A stretch of 64,000 nucleotides of DNA from Streptomyces sp. TSRI0281 (GTDB lineage: Bacteria; Actinomycetota; Actinomycetes; Streptomycetales; Streptomycetaceae): the NCBI RefSeq assembly GCF_001905125.1, contig NZ_LWLE01000033.1:431234-495233 (forward strand). The letters are read 5' to 3'. Shown piece by piece: positions 32,452-39,900 of this stretch (position 1 is its first letter; every line of letters starts with the position of its first letter). The notes beneath the pieces were generated by a model. That model made no database searches. It saw only the letters and a list, made by a program, of their open reading frames with translations, and was not told the DNA's origin. The translations under genes were made by a program, and so were the position numbers.

Positions 32452-33246
32452 TCAGAACGCCGGGCGTTCCGGGTCCAGCACCGCCCGGCCCGCCACCGGG
32501 GACGATGCCTCGGCGAAGTGGCGGCGCGGGATCCGGCCCGCCCGGTACGCCAGCCGTCCGCCGTCCACCGCGTGCCGCATCGCCGCCGCCATCAGCTCCG
32601 GCTCCTGCGCCCGGGTCACCGCGGAGGCCAGCATCACCGCGGCGCACCCCAGCTCCATCGCCTGCGCCGCGTCCGACGCCGTCCCCGCCCCGGCGTCCAG
32701 GATCACCGGCACCCCGGCCCGCTCGACGATCAGCTGGAAGTTGTGCGGATTGCGGATGCCCAGCCCGGAGCCGATGGGGGAGCCCAGCGGCATGATCGCC
32801 GCGCATCCCACGTCCTCCAGTTTCCGGGCCAGTACGGGGTCGTCGTTGGTGTAGGGCAGGACCGTGAACCCGTCGTCGACCAGGATCTCGGCCGCGTCCA
32901 GCAGCTCGACCGGGTCGGGCAGCAGCGTCCGCTCGTCGGCCACCACCTCCAGCTTGATCCAGTCGGTGCCCAGTGCCTCCCGGGCCAGCCGGGCGGTCAG
33001 GACGGCCTCGCCCGCGGTGAAGCAGCCCGCGGTGTTCGGCAGCACCCGGATGGCGAGCTTCTCCAGGACGGAGAGCACCGAGCCCCGCACGGTCGGGTCG
33101 AGCCGGCGCATCGCGACGGTGGTCATCTCGGTGCCGGAGGCGACCAGGGAGCGTTCCAGGACATCGAGGCTCGGAGCGCCGCCGGTGCCCATGATCAGCC
33201 GGGAGGTGAACGAGGCGGAGCCGAGGGCGAAGAGGTCGTCGGACAT
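32452..33246 (-). CDS. thiG: thiazole synthase
   Basis: A 264-residue TIM-barrel enzyme that builds the thiazole phosphate moiety of thiamine from deoxyxylulose phosphate, dehydroglycine and the ThiS thiocarboxylate. It begins with FTSRLIMGTGGAPS and contains WIKLEVVADERTLLPD, where the lysine forms the imine with the substrate, plus MPLGSPIGSGLGI and PVILDAGAGTASDAAQAMELG. The start is 2 nt after the thiS stop. It is the last gene of the thiO-thiS-thiG operon under the TPP riboswitch. The thiO gene indicates the aerobic glycine-oxidase route to dehydroglycine. Confidence 0.95.
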   Translation of the reverse strand: MSDDLFALGSASFTSRLIMGTGGAPSLDVLERSLVASGTEMTTVAMRRLDPTVRGSVLSVLEKLAIRVLPNTAGCFTAGEAVLTARLAREALGTDWIKLEVVADERTLLPDPVELLDAAEILVDDGFTVLPYTNDDPVLARKLEDVGCAAIMPLGSPIGSGLGIRNPHNFQLIVERAGVPVILDAGAGTASDAAQAMELGCAAVMLASAVTRAQEPELMAAAMRHAVDGGRLAYRAGRIPRRHFAEASSPVAGRAVLDPERPAF

Positions 33247-33248
33247 GG

Positions 33249-33620
33249 TCAGCCCCCCTGTACGGCGGTCAGGACCTCGACCCGGTCACCGTCGCCGAGC
33301 GCGGTGACGGACCACTGGCCGCGCGGGACGACGCTCTCGTTGACGGCGGCGGCGACCCCGGAGTGCACGGAGGTCAGGGTCGCGACGAGGGCGTCCAGCG
33401 CGGTACCGGCGGGGAGGACGCGGCGTTCCCCGTTCACGGAAACCGAGACGGAGGCCGGTCCGGAGGCCGGTCCGGAAGCAGGGTCGGAGACCGGACCGCC
33501 GGAGACCGGTCCGGAAGCCGGGCCGGAGACAAGTCCGCAGGCCGAATCGCCGGCCGGCGCGGGTGCGGTGACCGGATCGGGCGCGGAAGGGGGCACCGGG
33601 GCGGAATCGGGCCGGATCAT
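33249..33620 (-). CDS. thiS: sulfur carrier protein ThiS with repeat-rich N-terminal extension
   Basis: The last 66 residues are a normal ThiS ubiquitin-like carrier ending in the Gly-Gly that receives sulfur (VLTAVQGG). About 57 residues precede it and are built of Ala/Ser/Gly/Pro repeats (SGPASGPVSGG). No ATG, GTG or TTG lies in frame between this extension and the ThiS core except a GTG that would remove the first beta strand, so the extension seems to be translated from ATG 33620. That ATG overlaps the thiO stop (ATGA). The repeat DNA is a 12-bp tandem array, described separately. A mis-assembled or recently expanded array is an alternative. Confidence 0.8.
   Translation of the reverse strand: MIRPDSAPVPPSAPDPVTAPAPAGDSACGLVSGPASGPVSGGPVSDPASGPASGPASVSVSVNGERRVLPAGTALDALVATLTSVHSGVAAAVNESVVPRGQWSVTALGDGDRVEVLTAVQGG
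33450..33539. repeat. 12-bp tandem repeats within thiS
   Basis: Seven units of 12 or 15 bp of the type GGAGGCCGGTCC / GGAAGCCGGGCC run from 33450 to 33539. All unit lengths are multiples of three, so the thiS frame stays open and the array encodes (A/V)SGP-like units on the minus strand. Confidence 0.85.
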
Positions 33621-34801
33621 GCGGGCTGCTCCTGGGGTACGGGGGCGGCGGCGGGTGCGAAACGGCCCGGCGCGAAGGGGCGGGCCACCTCGGGCAGTTC
33701 GCCGGAGGTCAGCACGTCCGCCATCGCGTCGCCGGTGACGGGGGTCAGCAGCACCCCGTTGCGGTGGTGGCCGGTGGCGAGCAGGAGGCCGGGCAGCGTG
33801 GTGGGGCCCAGCAGCGGGGCGTTGTCGGGGGAGGCCGGGCGCAGGCCCGCCCGGGTCTCGGTGAGGGGCAGTTCGGTGATGCCGGGCACCAGCTCGTGCG
33901 CGTCGCGCAGCAGCTCGTACACCCCGCCGGCCGTGACCGTGGTGTCCCAGCCCAGCTCCTCGCTGGTGGCGCCGACGACCAGTTCGCCGTTCTCGCGCGG
34001 GACGAGATAGAGATGGCTGCCGCGGACCACGGCGCGCACGGTCCGGCTGAGAAAGGGGGCGTACGCGGGTGGCACGGTCAGCCGCAGTACCTGGCCCTTG
34101 ACCGGGCGGACCGGCGGCAGGGCCTCTTCGGGCACGCCCGCGAGCCGGCCGCTGAGACTGCCCGCGGCGAGCACGACCTGGTCGGCGGCGAGCTCCGTAC
34201 CGTCGGCCAGCACGGCTCCGACGGCCCGGCCGCCCGTGACCGACAGCCGCTCGGCCCAGCCCCGGCGCAGGACCACCCCGGCCCGCTCGCAGGCGGTCAG
34301 GAGCGCCGAGGCGAGCCGCCGGGGGTCCACCTGGTGATCACCGTCGACGCGCAGCCCGCCGCGGACCCCGGGTGCCAGCATCGGTTCCAGGCGGCGGCAC
34401 TCGCGTCCGCTGAGCCACTCGGACTCCAGCCCCGAACGCTGTTGCAGGGCGTGCAGTTCGCGCAGATGGGCGCGGTCGTCGGAGTCCAGCGCGACGGCGA
34501 GCGTGCCGCAGGCGCGGAAGCCGATGTCCTGTCCGCTCGCGGCGGACAGCTCGGCGGCGAACTCCGGATAGCGTGCGGCGGAGGCGACGTTGAGACCGAG
34601 CAGCAGCTGTTCGCCGTAGTGGAGTTCGGTGACGGCGGCCAGCATTCCGGCCGCGACCCGGGCGGCCCCGCCCCCCGGTTCGGGGTCGGCCACCGTCGTC
34701 CGCAGCCCGCGCTGCGCGGCCCGCCAGGCGGTCACCAGACCGATGATTCCGCCCCCGATGACGAGGACGTCGGATCCGTTGCCGTTCGTGGAAGAACGCA
34801 T
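33617..34801 (-). CDS. thiO: glycine oxidase ThiO
   Basis: A 394-residue FAD-dependent oxidase that turns glycine into dehydroglycine for thiazole synthesis. The FAD motif VLVIGGGIIGLVTAWRAAQRG is near the N-terminus and the C-terminal part has TRAGLRPASPDNAPLLG and LATGHHRNGVLLTP, typical of the D-amino-acid oxidase fold. ATG 34801 is set by the FAD motif; the ribosome site AAGGGAGGGG at 34812-34821 lies at the 3' border of the TPP riboswitch, so ligand binding can hide it. First gene of the thiO-thiS-thiG operon. Confidence 0.93.
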   Translation of the reverse strand: MRSSTNGNGSDVLVIGGGIIGLVTAWRAAQRGLRTTVADPEPGGGAARVAAGMLAAVTELHYGEQLLLGLNVASAARYPEFAAELSAASGQDIGFRACGTLAVALDSDDRAHLRELHALQQRSGLESEWLSGRECRRLEPMLAPGVRGGLRVDGDHQVDPRRLASALLTACERAGVVLRRGWAERLSVTGGRAVGAVLADGTELAADQVVLAAGSLSGRLAGVPEEALPPVRPVKGQVLRLTVPPAYAPFLSRTVRAVVRGSHLYLVPRENGELVVGATSEELGWDTTVTAGGVYELLRDAHELVPGITELPLTETRAGLRPASPDNAPLLGPTTLPGLLLATGHHRNGVLLTPVTGDAMADVLTSGELPEVARPFAPGRFAPAAAPVPQEQPA

Positions 34802-34813
34802 GGGCGTCCAGCC

Positions 34814-34906
34814 CCTCCCTTCGCCGGCATGACCCGGATCAGGTTCGTACGGTCGGAGGCCGTCCAGCCTCCCTCTCAGCCCGGTACGTCCGGGCTCCCG
34901 CGAGTG
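34814..34906 (-). promoter_or_regulatory. TPP (THI-box) riboswitch
   Basis: The minus strand shows the conserved elements in order: ACTCGCGGGAGCCC, GGGCTGAGAGGG, GAACCTGATCCGGGTCATGC and CGGCGAAGGGAGG. This is the full TPP aptamer. The thiO ribosome site overlaps its 3' end, so control is probably at translation start. Confidence 0.95.
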
Positions 34907-34962
34907 TTTTACCTCTGCCACCCTAAACCCAGTCGCCCACGGTCAGTAAGGGAGCAACCACC

Positions 34963-35304
34963 ATGGCCCGTTCGCTCGACGGCCTCGTCCTCTCGCCGGT
35001 CGCCGACCAGGCCCCCGGCCAGGTCGGCACCCGTACCCGCTTCACGTACCACGAGCGGGACGGCCGGATCTGGGCCGAGTACGAGGGCGGTGACGTGGTG
35101 CGCGGCCATCTCGTCGGCACCCGGACCGCGGACACGCTCGATTTCCGGTACGTCCAGCTCAAGCAGGACGGAACGACCTCCTCCGGACACTGTGTGTCCA
35201 CGGTCGGCGCCTGCCCGGACGGCCGGGTGCGGCTGGACGAGCGGTGGGAGTGGGAGTCCCAGGAGGGCAGCGGGACGAGCGTGGTGGAGGAGCTCATCCC
35301 CTGA
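34963..35304 (+). CDS. small beta-rich conserved protein (annotated as N-acetylglutamate synthase-like in some genomes)
   Basis: A 113-residue protein with alternating short strands: FTYHERDGRIWAEYEGGDVVRGHLVG, then FRYVQLKQDG, CVSTVG and LDERWEWESQEGSGTSVVEEL. Similar proteins in Bacillus and Actinobacteria carry the name N-acetylglutamate synthase, but there is no GNAT fold and the name is probably inherited by error. It looks like a lipocalin-like or pleckstrin-like barrel that binds a small ligand. AAGGGAG precedes ATG 34963 by 9 nt. It is divergent from the thiO operon. Confidence 0.75.
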   Translation: MARSLDGLVLSPVADQAPGQVGTRTRFTYHERDGRIWAEYEGGDVVRGHLVGTRTADTLDFRYVQLKQDGTTSSGHCVSTVGACPDGRVRLDERWEWESQEGSGTSVVEELIP

Positions 35305-35320
35305 CGGTCCGTCAGGTGTT

Positions 35321-35326
35321 TATGGT
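35321..35326 (+). promoter_or_regulatory. -10 box of a probable leaderless transcript (flavoprotein gene)
   Basis: TATGGT ends 6 nt before GTG 35333, placing the transcript start at or within 1 nt of the GTG. Confidence 0.5.
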
Positions 35327-35332
35327 GTACGG

Positions 35333-36577
35333 GTGAGCGAGCAGACGGAACAACAGTCAGCGCGGCAGTCGGCGCGCCGTGTCGTGATCGTCGGAGCGGG
35401 CATGGCGGGCGTGCAGACCGCCGTCGCCCTGCGCGAACGCGGTTTCACCGGACCGGTGGTCCTGATCGGCGCCGAACCGCACCAGCCCTACGACCGGCCA
35501 CCGCTGTCCAAGGCCGTCCTGCTCGGCAAGGCCGAGGACTCCGCCTTCGACATCGACTTCGAGGCGCTGGACATCACCCTGCGCCTGGGCGTGGACGTGA
35601 GTGGCCTGCGCCCCGGCGCACATGAACTGGACACACCGGACGGTCCCGTTCCGTACGACGCCCTGGTCATCGCCACCGGTGCCGAACCCGTGCAGCTGCC
35701 CGGCTCCGAGGGCGTGCCCGGCGTGCATCTGCTGCGCACCCTCGACGACGCCGCCCGGCTGCGGCCCGTCCTGGAACGGCAGCACGACGTGGTGGTCGTC
35801 GGGGCGGGATGGATCGGCGCCGAGTTCGCCACCGCGGCCCGCACCGCGGGCTGCGCGGTCACCGTCGTCGAGGCCGCCGAACGTCCCCTCGCGGGCGCCC
35901 TGCCCGCCGAGGTCGCCGCCCCCATGGCCGACTGGTACGCCGAGAGCGGCGCCGAACTCCTCACCGGCGCCCGGGTCTCCCGCGTCGAACCGGGCGCCGT
36001 GGCCCTGGCGGACGGCCGGGTGCTCCCGGCCGGTGCGGTGGTCGTCGGGATCGGCGCCCGGCCCGCCACCGGCTGGCTGGCCGGCTCCGGCATCGCGCTC
36101 GGCCCGGACGGCTCGGTCACCGCCGACAGCGCGCTGCGCACCTCGCTGCCCGATGTGTACGCGGTCGGCGACTGCGCCTCCTTCCCGTCCGCCCGCTACG
36201 GCGCACGCCTGCTGGTCCACCACTGGGACAACGCCCTCCAGGGCCCCCGGACCGTCGCCGCGGACATCGCCGCACTCGACGGCGACGGCCCTCCCGGCGT
36301 GTACGACCCCGTGCCGTACTTCTGGTCCGAGCAGTTCGGCCGCTTCGTGCAGTACGCGGGCCACCACGCCCACGCCGACACCCTCCTGTGGCGCGGCGAC
36401 CCGGCCGATCCCGCCTGGTCGGTGTGCTGGCTGCGCGACAACGCGCTCGTGGCGGTCCTCGCCGTCGGCCGTCCGCGGGACCTGGCGCAGGGGCGCAAGC
36501 TCATCGAATCGGGGGCGGCACTCGACCCGGCGCGGGTGGCGGACCCCTCCGTACCGCTGAAGTCGACGGCTCTGTGA
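35333..36577 (+). CDS. FAD-dependent NAD(P)-ferredoxin/rubredoxin reductase-like protein
   Basis: A 414-residue pyridine nucleotide disulfide-type oxidoreductase without redox cysteines. FAD binding: VVIVGAGMAGVQTAVALRERG at the N-terminus and DVYAVGDCASF later; NAD(P)H binding: VVVVGAGWIGAEFA. The pattern YDRPPLSKAVL and the C-terminal YFWSEQFGRFVQYAG are characteristic of ferredoxin reductases that serve cytochromes P450 and dioxygenases. No ferredoxin or P450 gene is adjacent, so the partner must be elsewhere. The start is GTG 35333 rather than the very long open frame upstream, which runs antisense to thiO. Confidence 0.87.
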   Translation: MSEQTEQQSARQSARRVVIVGAGMAGVQTAVALRERGFTGPVVLIGAEPHQPYDRPPLSKAVLLGKAEDSAFDIDFEALDITLRLGVDVSGLRPGAHELDTPDGPVPYDALVIATGAEPVQLPGSEGVPGVHLLRTLDDAARLRPVLERQHDVVVVGAGWIGAEFATAARTAGCAVTVVEAAERPLAGALPAEVAAPMADWYAESGAELLTGARVSRVEPGAVALADGRVLPAGAVVVGIGARPATGWLAGSGIALGPDGSVTADSALRTSLPDVYAVGDCASFPSARYGARLLVHHWDNALQGPRTVAADIAALDGDGPPGVYDPVPYFWSEQFGRFVQYAGHHAHADTLLWRGDPADPAWSVCWLRDNALVAVLAVGRPRDLAQGRKLIESGAALDPARVADPSVPLKSTAL

Positions 36578-36582
36578 GACGC

Positions 36583-36607
36583 GGCCCGACCCCCGTACGG
36601 TCGGGCC
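36583..36607 (+). terminator. terminator of the flavoprotein gene
   Basis: Inverted repeat GGCCCGACC (36583-36591) with GGTCGGGCC (36599-36607), loop of 7 nt, 6 nt after the stop codon. Confidence 0.7.
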
Positions 36608-36647
36608 CGGCTTCCGGCTGTCGGTCCCAGATGGCACGCTTGTCCTC

Positions 36648-37013
36648 GTGACCGAGATTGACGCAAAGATCGATGCTCTAGTACCTGCCTGGCTCCACCT
36701 TCCCGACATCGCGGAACTGCTCGACATCCAGGTGACGCGGGTGCGGCAGCTGGTCAAGGAAGGCCAGCTCATCGCCGTACGACGCGGTGAGAACCGGACC
36801 CTCCAGGTGCCCGCCGCCTTCATCGACGGCGACAAGGTCGTCAAGGGCCTCGCGGGGACCCTGACGCTCCTGAGGGACGACGGCTTCTCCGACCAGGAGA
36901 TGCTGGACTGGCTCTTCACTCCCGACCCGACCCTGCCGGGCACCCCCGCGCAGGCTCTGAGTGAGAATCGCGGTACGGAGGTGAAGCGCCGCGCCCAGGC
37001 GCTCGCCGTCTGA
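36648..37013 (+). CDS. Rv2175c-family DNA-binding protein
   Basis: A 121-residue protein with a winged helix-turn-helix near residues 15-60 (WLHLPDIAELLDIQVTRVRQLVKEGQLIAVRRGENR) and a helical C-terminal part (LTLLRDDGFSDQEMLDWLF). In M. tuberculosis Rv2175c is phosphorylated on its N-terminal tail by the PASTA kinase PknL, which lowers DNA binding. Here the N-terminal tail is short (MTEID) with a single threonine, Thr2. The gene stands between the flavoprotein and thiE, 4 kb from the PASTA kinase. The start is GTG 36648; a weak -10-like CACGCT lies 7 nt upstream. Confidence 0.85.
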   Translation: MTEIDAKIDALVPAWLHLPDIAELLDIQVTRVRQLVKEGQLIAVRRGENRTLQVPAAFIDGDKVVKGLAGTLTLLRDDGFSDQEMLDWLFTPDPTLPGTPAQALSENRGTEVKRRAQALAV

Positions 37014-37089
37014 CCGAGACAACCACATGCGGGGTACGGGCCGTCCCGCACGGCCCGTACGCCCGCCGTACCGACGGGGGAACTTCGCC

Positions 37090-37749
37090 ATGCCCACGCC
37101 TCGCGAGCTGCTCTCCGACGCCCGGCTCTACCTGTGCACGGACGCCCGCAGGCGACAGGGTGACCTCCCCGCGTTCCTCGACGCCGTGCTCCCGGCCGGC
37201 GTGGACATCGTCCAGCTGCGGGACAAGGGCATGGAGGCGGCGGAGGAGCTGGAACACCTCGCGGTGTTCGCCGACGCCTGCAAGCGCCACGGCAAGCTCC
37301 TCGCCGTGAACGACCGCGCCGATGTCGCCCATGCCATCGGTGCGGACGTGCTGCACCTGGGCCAGGGCGACCTGCCGGTGCCCGCCGCTCGCGCGATCAT
37401 CGGCGCCGACGTGGTGACCGGCCGCTCCACGCATGCCGAGTCCGAGGTCGACGCGGCCGTCGCCGAGGCGGGCGTGGACTACTTCTGCACCGGCCCCTGC
37501 TGGCCCACCCCCACCAAGCCCGGCCGGCACGCCCCGGGGCTCGGACTCGTGCGCTACGCCGCCTCGCTCGACCAGCCGCGCCCCTGGTTCGCCATCGGCG
37601 GGATCGACGAGGGCAATCTGGACGAGGTGCTGGACGCGGGTGCCCGCAGGGTCGTCGTCGTCCGCGCGATCACCGAGGCCACCGACCCGGCCGAGGCCGC
37701 CGCCGCACTCGCCCGAAGGGTGCGGGCACGCTCCGTCCGAGGGGCATGA
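37090..37749 (+). CDS. thiE: thiamine-phosphate synthase
   Basis: A 219-residue TIM-barrel enzyme that joins the pyrimidine pyrophosphate and thiazole phosphate to thiamine phosphate. Motifs: VDIVQLRDKGM, LLAVNDRADVAHAIGADVLHLGQGDLP, GRSTHAESEV, VDYFCTGPCWPTPTKPGR and WFAIGGIDEGN. GGGGGA lies before ATG 37090. It is not part of the thiO operon and no TPP riboswitch is visible in front of it. The last codons (ARRVRARSVRGA) fall in a sequence that resembles the tandem repeats that follow. Confidence 0.93.
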   Translation: MPTPRELLSDARLYLCTDARRRQGDLPAFLDAVLPAGVDIVQLRDKGMEAAEELEHLAVFADACKRHGKLLAVNDRADVAHAIGADVLHLGQGDLPVPAARAIIGADVVTGRSTHAESEVDAAVAEAGVDYFCTGPCWPTPTKPGRHAPGLGLVRYAASLDQPRPWFAIGGIDEGNLDEVLDAGARRVVVVRAITEATDPAEAAAALARRVRARSVRGA

Positions 37750-37865
37750 CCGAGGGATGTCCGAGGGGGCCTGCCCGCGTGATGGTCGCGAGGGCCCTGC
37801 CCGCGTGGTGTTCGCGAGGGGCATGACCACGTGATGTTCGAAGGGCGTGCGCGCACGATGTCCGA
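37715..37865. repeat. imperfect tandem repeats of about 26 bp after thiE
   Basis: Six units of 23-27 bp, with starts at 37715, 37741, 37765, 37792, 37818 and 37843. A typical unit reads GGGCCCTGCCCGCGTGGTGT followed by TCGCGA; each ends in TCGNGA or TCCGA. The first unit is the end of the thiE coding sequence, and the last (37843-37865) resembles it most, so the array may have arisen from the gene end. Confidence 0.8.
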
Positions 37866-37935
37866 GGGGTGGACAACAATCAGGCCAATCCAGACAAAAA
37901 ACGCCGGCCCGGTTGGGCGACCGCCGAGCCCTGGT

Positions 37936-37941
37936 TAACCT
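37936..37941 (+). promoter_or_regulatory. -10-like box before metF
   Basis: TAACCT ends 6 nt before ATG 37948, compatible with a leaderless transcript. The flanking GGTTAACC is palindromic. Confidence 0.4.
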
Positions 37942-37947
37942 CACGGT

Positions 37948-38865
37948 ATGGCCCTTGGCACACCTTCCACCAGGACAGACCGTGCACGCACCGTGCGTGA
38001 CCTGCTCGCGACCGGCACGACCTCGTATTCCTTCGAATTCTGGGCGCCCAAGACCGAGAAGGGTGAGCGGAACCTCTGGAACGCGCTGCGCCGGGTCGAG
38101 GCGGTGCGCCCGAGCTTCGTCTCGGTGACGTACGGCGCCGGCGGCTCCACCCGCTCCGGGACGGTCAGGGCGACGCAGCAGATCGCCGCCGACTCCACGC
38201 TCACCCCGGTCGCCCACCTCACCGCGGTCAACCACTCCGTCGCGGAACTGCGCAACATGGTCGGGCAGTACGCCGACGCCGGAATCAGGAACATCCTCGC
38301 GGTGCGGGGCGACCCGCCCGGCGACCCGATGGGCGAGTGGGTCGAGCACACGCGGGGCGTGCGGTACGCCGCCGACCTCGTCCGGCTCATCAAGGAATCC
38401 GGCGACTTCTGTGTCGGCGTCGCCGCCTTTCCCGAAATGCACCCGCGGTCGACCGACTGGGAGACCGACATCGGGCATTTCGTGGACAAGTGCCGCGCCG
38501 GAGCCGATTATGCGATCACTCAGATGTTCTTCAATCCGGATGACTATCTCCGGATGCGTGACCGCGTGGTCGCGGCGGGTTGCGACACCCCGATCATTCC
38601 CGAGGTCATGCCCCTCACCAGCGTGAAACAGTTGGAAAGATTTGCGCAGCTCAGCAACGCGACCCTCCCCGCTTCGTTGAAAGAACGCATCCTCGCCGTC
38701 AAGGACGATCCAGCCGCTGTACGCTCCATTGGCATCGAGTTCGCAACGAAGTTCTGCGCGAAGCTGCTGTCCGAAGGTGTGCCCGGACTTCACTTCATCA
38801 CGCTCAACAACTCGACGGCAACGCTCGAAATCTACGAGAATCTCGGACTGCACAAGCAGTCGTGA
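37948..38865 (+). CDS. metF: 5,10-methylenetetrahydrofolate reductase
   Basis: A 305-residue flavin-dependent TIM-barrel reductase that makes 5-methyltetrahydrofolate for methionine synthesis. Motifs: YSFEFWAPKTEKGERNLW at the N-terminus (catalytic Glu), SVTYGAGGSTRSGT, NILAVRGDPPGD, ADYAITQMFFNPDDY and PEVMPLTS. The codons of the last third are somewhat less GC-rich than the surroundings (for example AAAGAACGC, ATTCCC), without other signs of transfer. The M. tuberculosis Rv2172c protein at the same relative place belongs to the same family. Confidence 0.93.
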   Translation: MALGTPSTRTDRARTVRDLLATGTTSYSFEFWAPKTEKGERNLWNALRRVEAVRPSFVSVTYGAGGSTRSGTVRATQQIAADSTLTPVAHLTAVNHSVAELRNMVGQYADAGIRNILAVRGDPPGDPMGEWVEHTRGVRYAADLVRLIKESGDFCVGVAAFPEMHPRSTDWETDIGHFVDKCRAGADYAITQMFFNPDDYLRMRDRVVAAGCDTPIIPEVMPLTSVKQLERFAQLSNATLPASLKERILAVKDDPAAVRSIGIEFATKFCAKLLSEGVPGLHFITLNNSTATLEIYENLGLHKQS

Positions 38866-38915
38866 CCGGCCGTACCCGCCACCAACCGGGGCGGTGGCCG
38901 TAGGAGGGGGCGGGC

Positions 38916-39830
38916 GTGGGCTGGACGGTCCTCTACATCGCATTCGGCTTTGTGGCGTTGTGGCTGCTGGGCGAGGTGCTGCTGCAGTACAAGGCACGGT
39001 TGCGCTGGCGGCTGCTCGCCTTCGGCGGGTTCCTCACCGTGGTCATCGGTGTGCTGATCGCCTCCGTGCCGGTCATCGTGGTCGGGGCGATCGCCTTCGC
39101 CACCGGCCAGACGTATGTGACGCTCTCCTTCCGGCGGGGCTTCTCGACCGGCTGGGCCATCGGGGGCAGCCCCGGTGAGAGCCGCCGTCGCCGTGGCGGC
39201 GGCGAGCGGGCGGCCACCAAGGACCCCACGCTGCAGGTCTCGGACCTGGAGTACGAGCAGCCCCTCGGGGAGACCGCGGCCATGCCCGCCGCATCCGTCT
39301 ACGAGCCGCAGCCGCTGCCCGACGACACCGGGCAGTACGGCGTCTACCACGACAACGCGTACGCCGGGAACGGCCGGCAGGGCGACGGCCCCGGCCCCGG
39401 TTCCGGCCACCCGGAGCAGCACGGGGCGGAACCGCAGCCGCAGTACGGCGCGTACCCCCCCTACGGCGACTACGACCGGCCCGCCGCCCAGGACACCTAC
39501 GCCGGGCAGTACGACTACGGCACGGGCCAGCAGCAGAGCTACGCGGCCTACTCCGACCCGTACATCGGCACCGGCCCCGCGGGCGGGGCCGCGCCCTACA
39601 CCTCGTACGACGGCTACGGCAACGGCAACGGCTACGACAGCTTCGGGGGGCAGCAGCAGTACGCCGACCCCTACCCGCAGCAGTACGACAACCCGGAGAC
39701 CCCGCCCGGGGGCGTCTGGGTCCCGCAGCAGCGCGATGCCGAGCAGTTCCCGCCGATGCCGCCGGAACAGCCCGTGCGGCCCGCCCCGTACGGCAACGAC
39801 ACCGGCCAGAACGAGCCCTACCGCTACTGA
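38916..39830 (+). CDS. two-helix membrane protein with Tyr/Gln/Pro-rich tail
   Basis: A 304-residue protein. The first 85 residues contain two or three hydrophobic segments (VLYIAFGFVALWLLGEVLLQY; FGGFLTVVIGVLIASVPVIVV). The remaining 200 residues are low complexity, rich in Tyr, Gln, Pro, Gly and Asp, with repeats such as QYGAYPPYGDY and QYDYGTGQQQ. Such tails are found on Streptomyces membrane proteins and may mediate self-association; no enzymatic motif is present. GTG 38916 has AGGAGGGGG just upstream. The function is unknown. Confidence 0.78.
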   Translation: MGWTVLYIAFGFVALWLLGEVLLQYKARLRWRLLAFGGFLTVVIGVLIASVPVIVVGAIAFATGQTYVTLSFRRGFSTGWAIGGSPGESRRRRGGGERAATKDPTLQVSDLEYEQPLGETAAMPAASVYEPQPLPDDTGQYGVYHDNAYAGNGRQGDGPGPGSGHPEQHGAEPQPQYGAYPPYGDYDRPAAQDTYAGQYDYGTGQQQSYAAYSDPYIGTGPAGGAAPYTSYDGYGNGNGYDSFGGQQQYADPYPQQYDNPETPPGGVWVPQQRDAEQFPPMPPEQPVRPAPYGNDTGQNEPYRY

Positions 39831-39845
39831 GCACGGCTGTCCGTA

Positions 39846-39882
39846 CGGCGGCCGGGGCGCGCGCAGACGCCTCCGGCCGCCG
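39846..39882. terminator. bidirectional terminator
   Basis: Inverted repeat CGGCGGCCGG (39846-39855) with CCGGCCGCCG (39873-39882) and a 17-nt loop, followed by ATCCTTTC, between convergent genes. Confidence 0.75.
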
Positions 39883-39900
39883 ATCCTTTCGTTCAGCCGT

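Noticed and set aside
33764..35332. Upstream extension of the flavoprotein reading frame
   Set aside because: Antisense to thiO and the TPP riboswitch; homology and the -10 box place the start at 35333.
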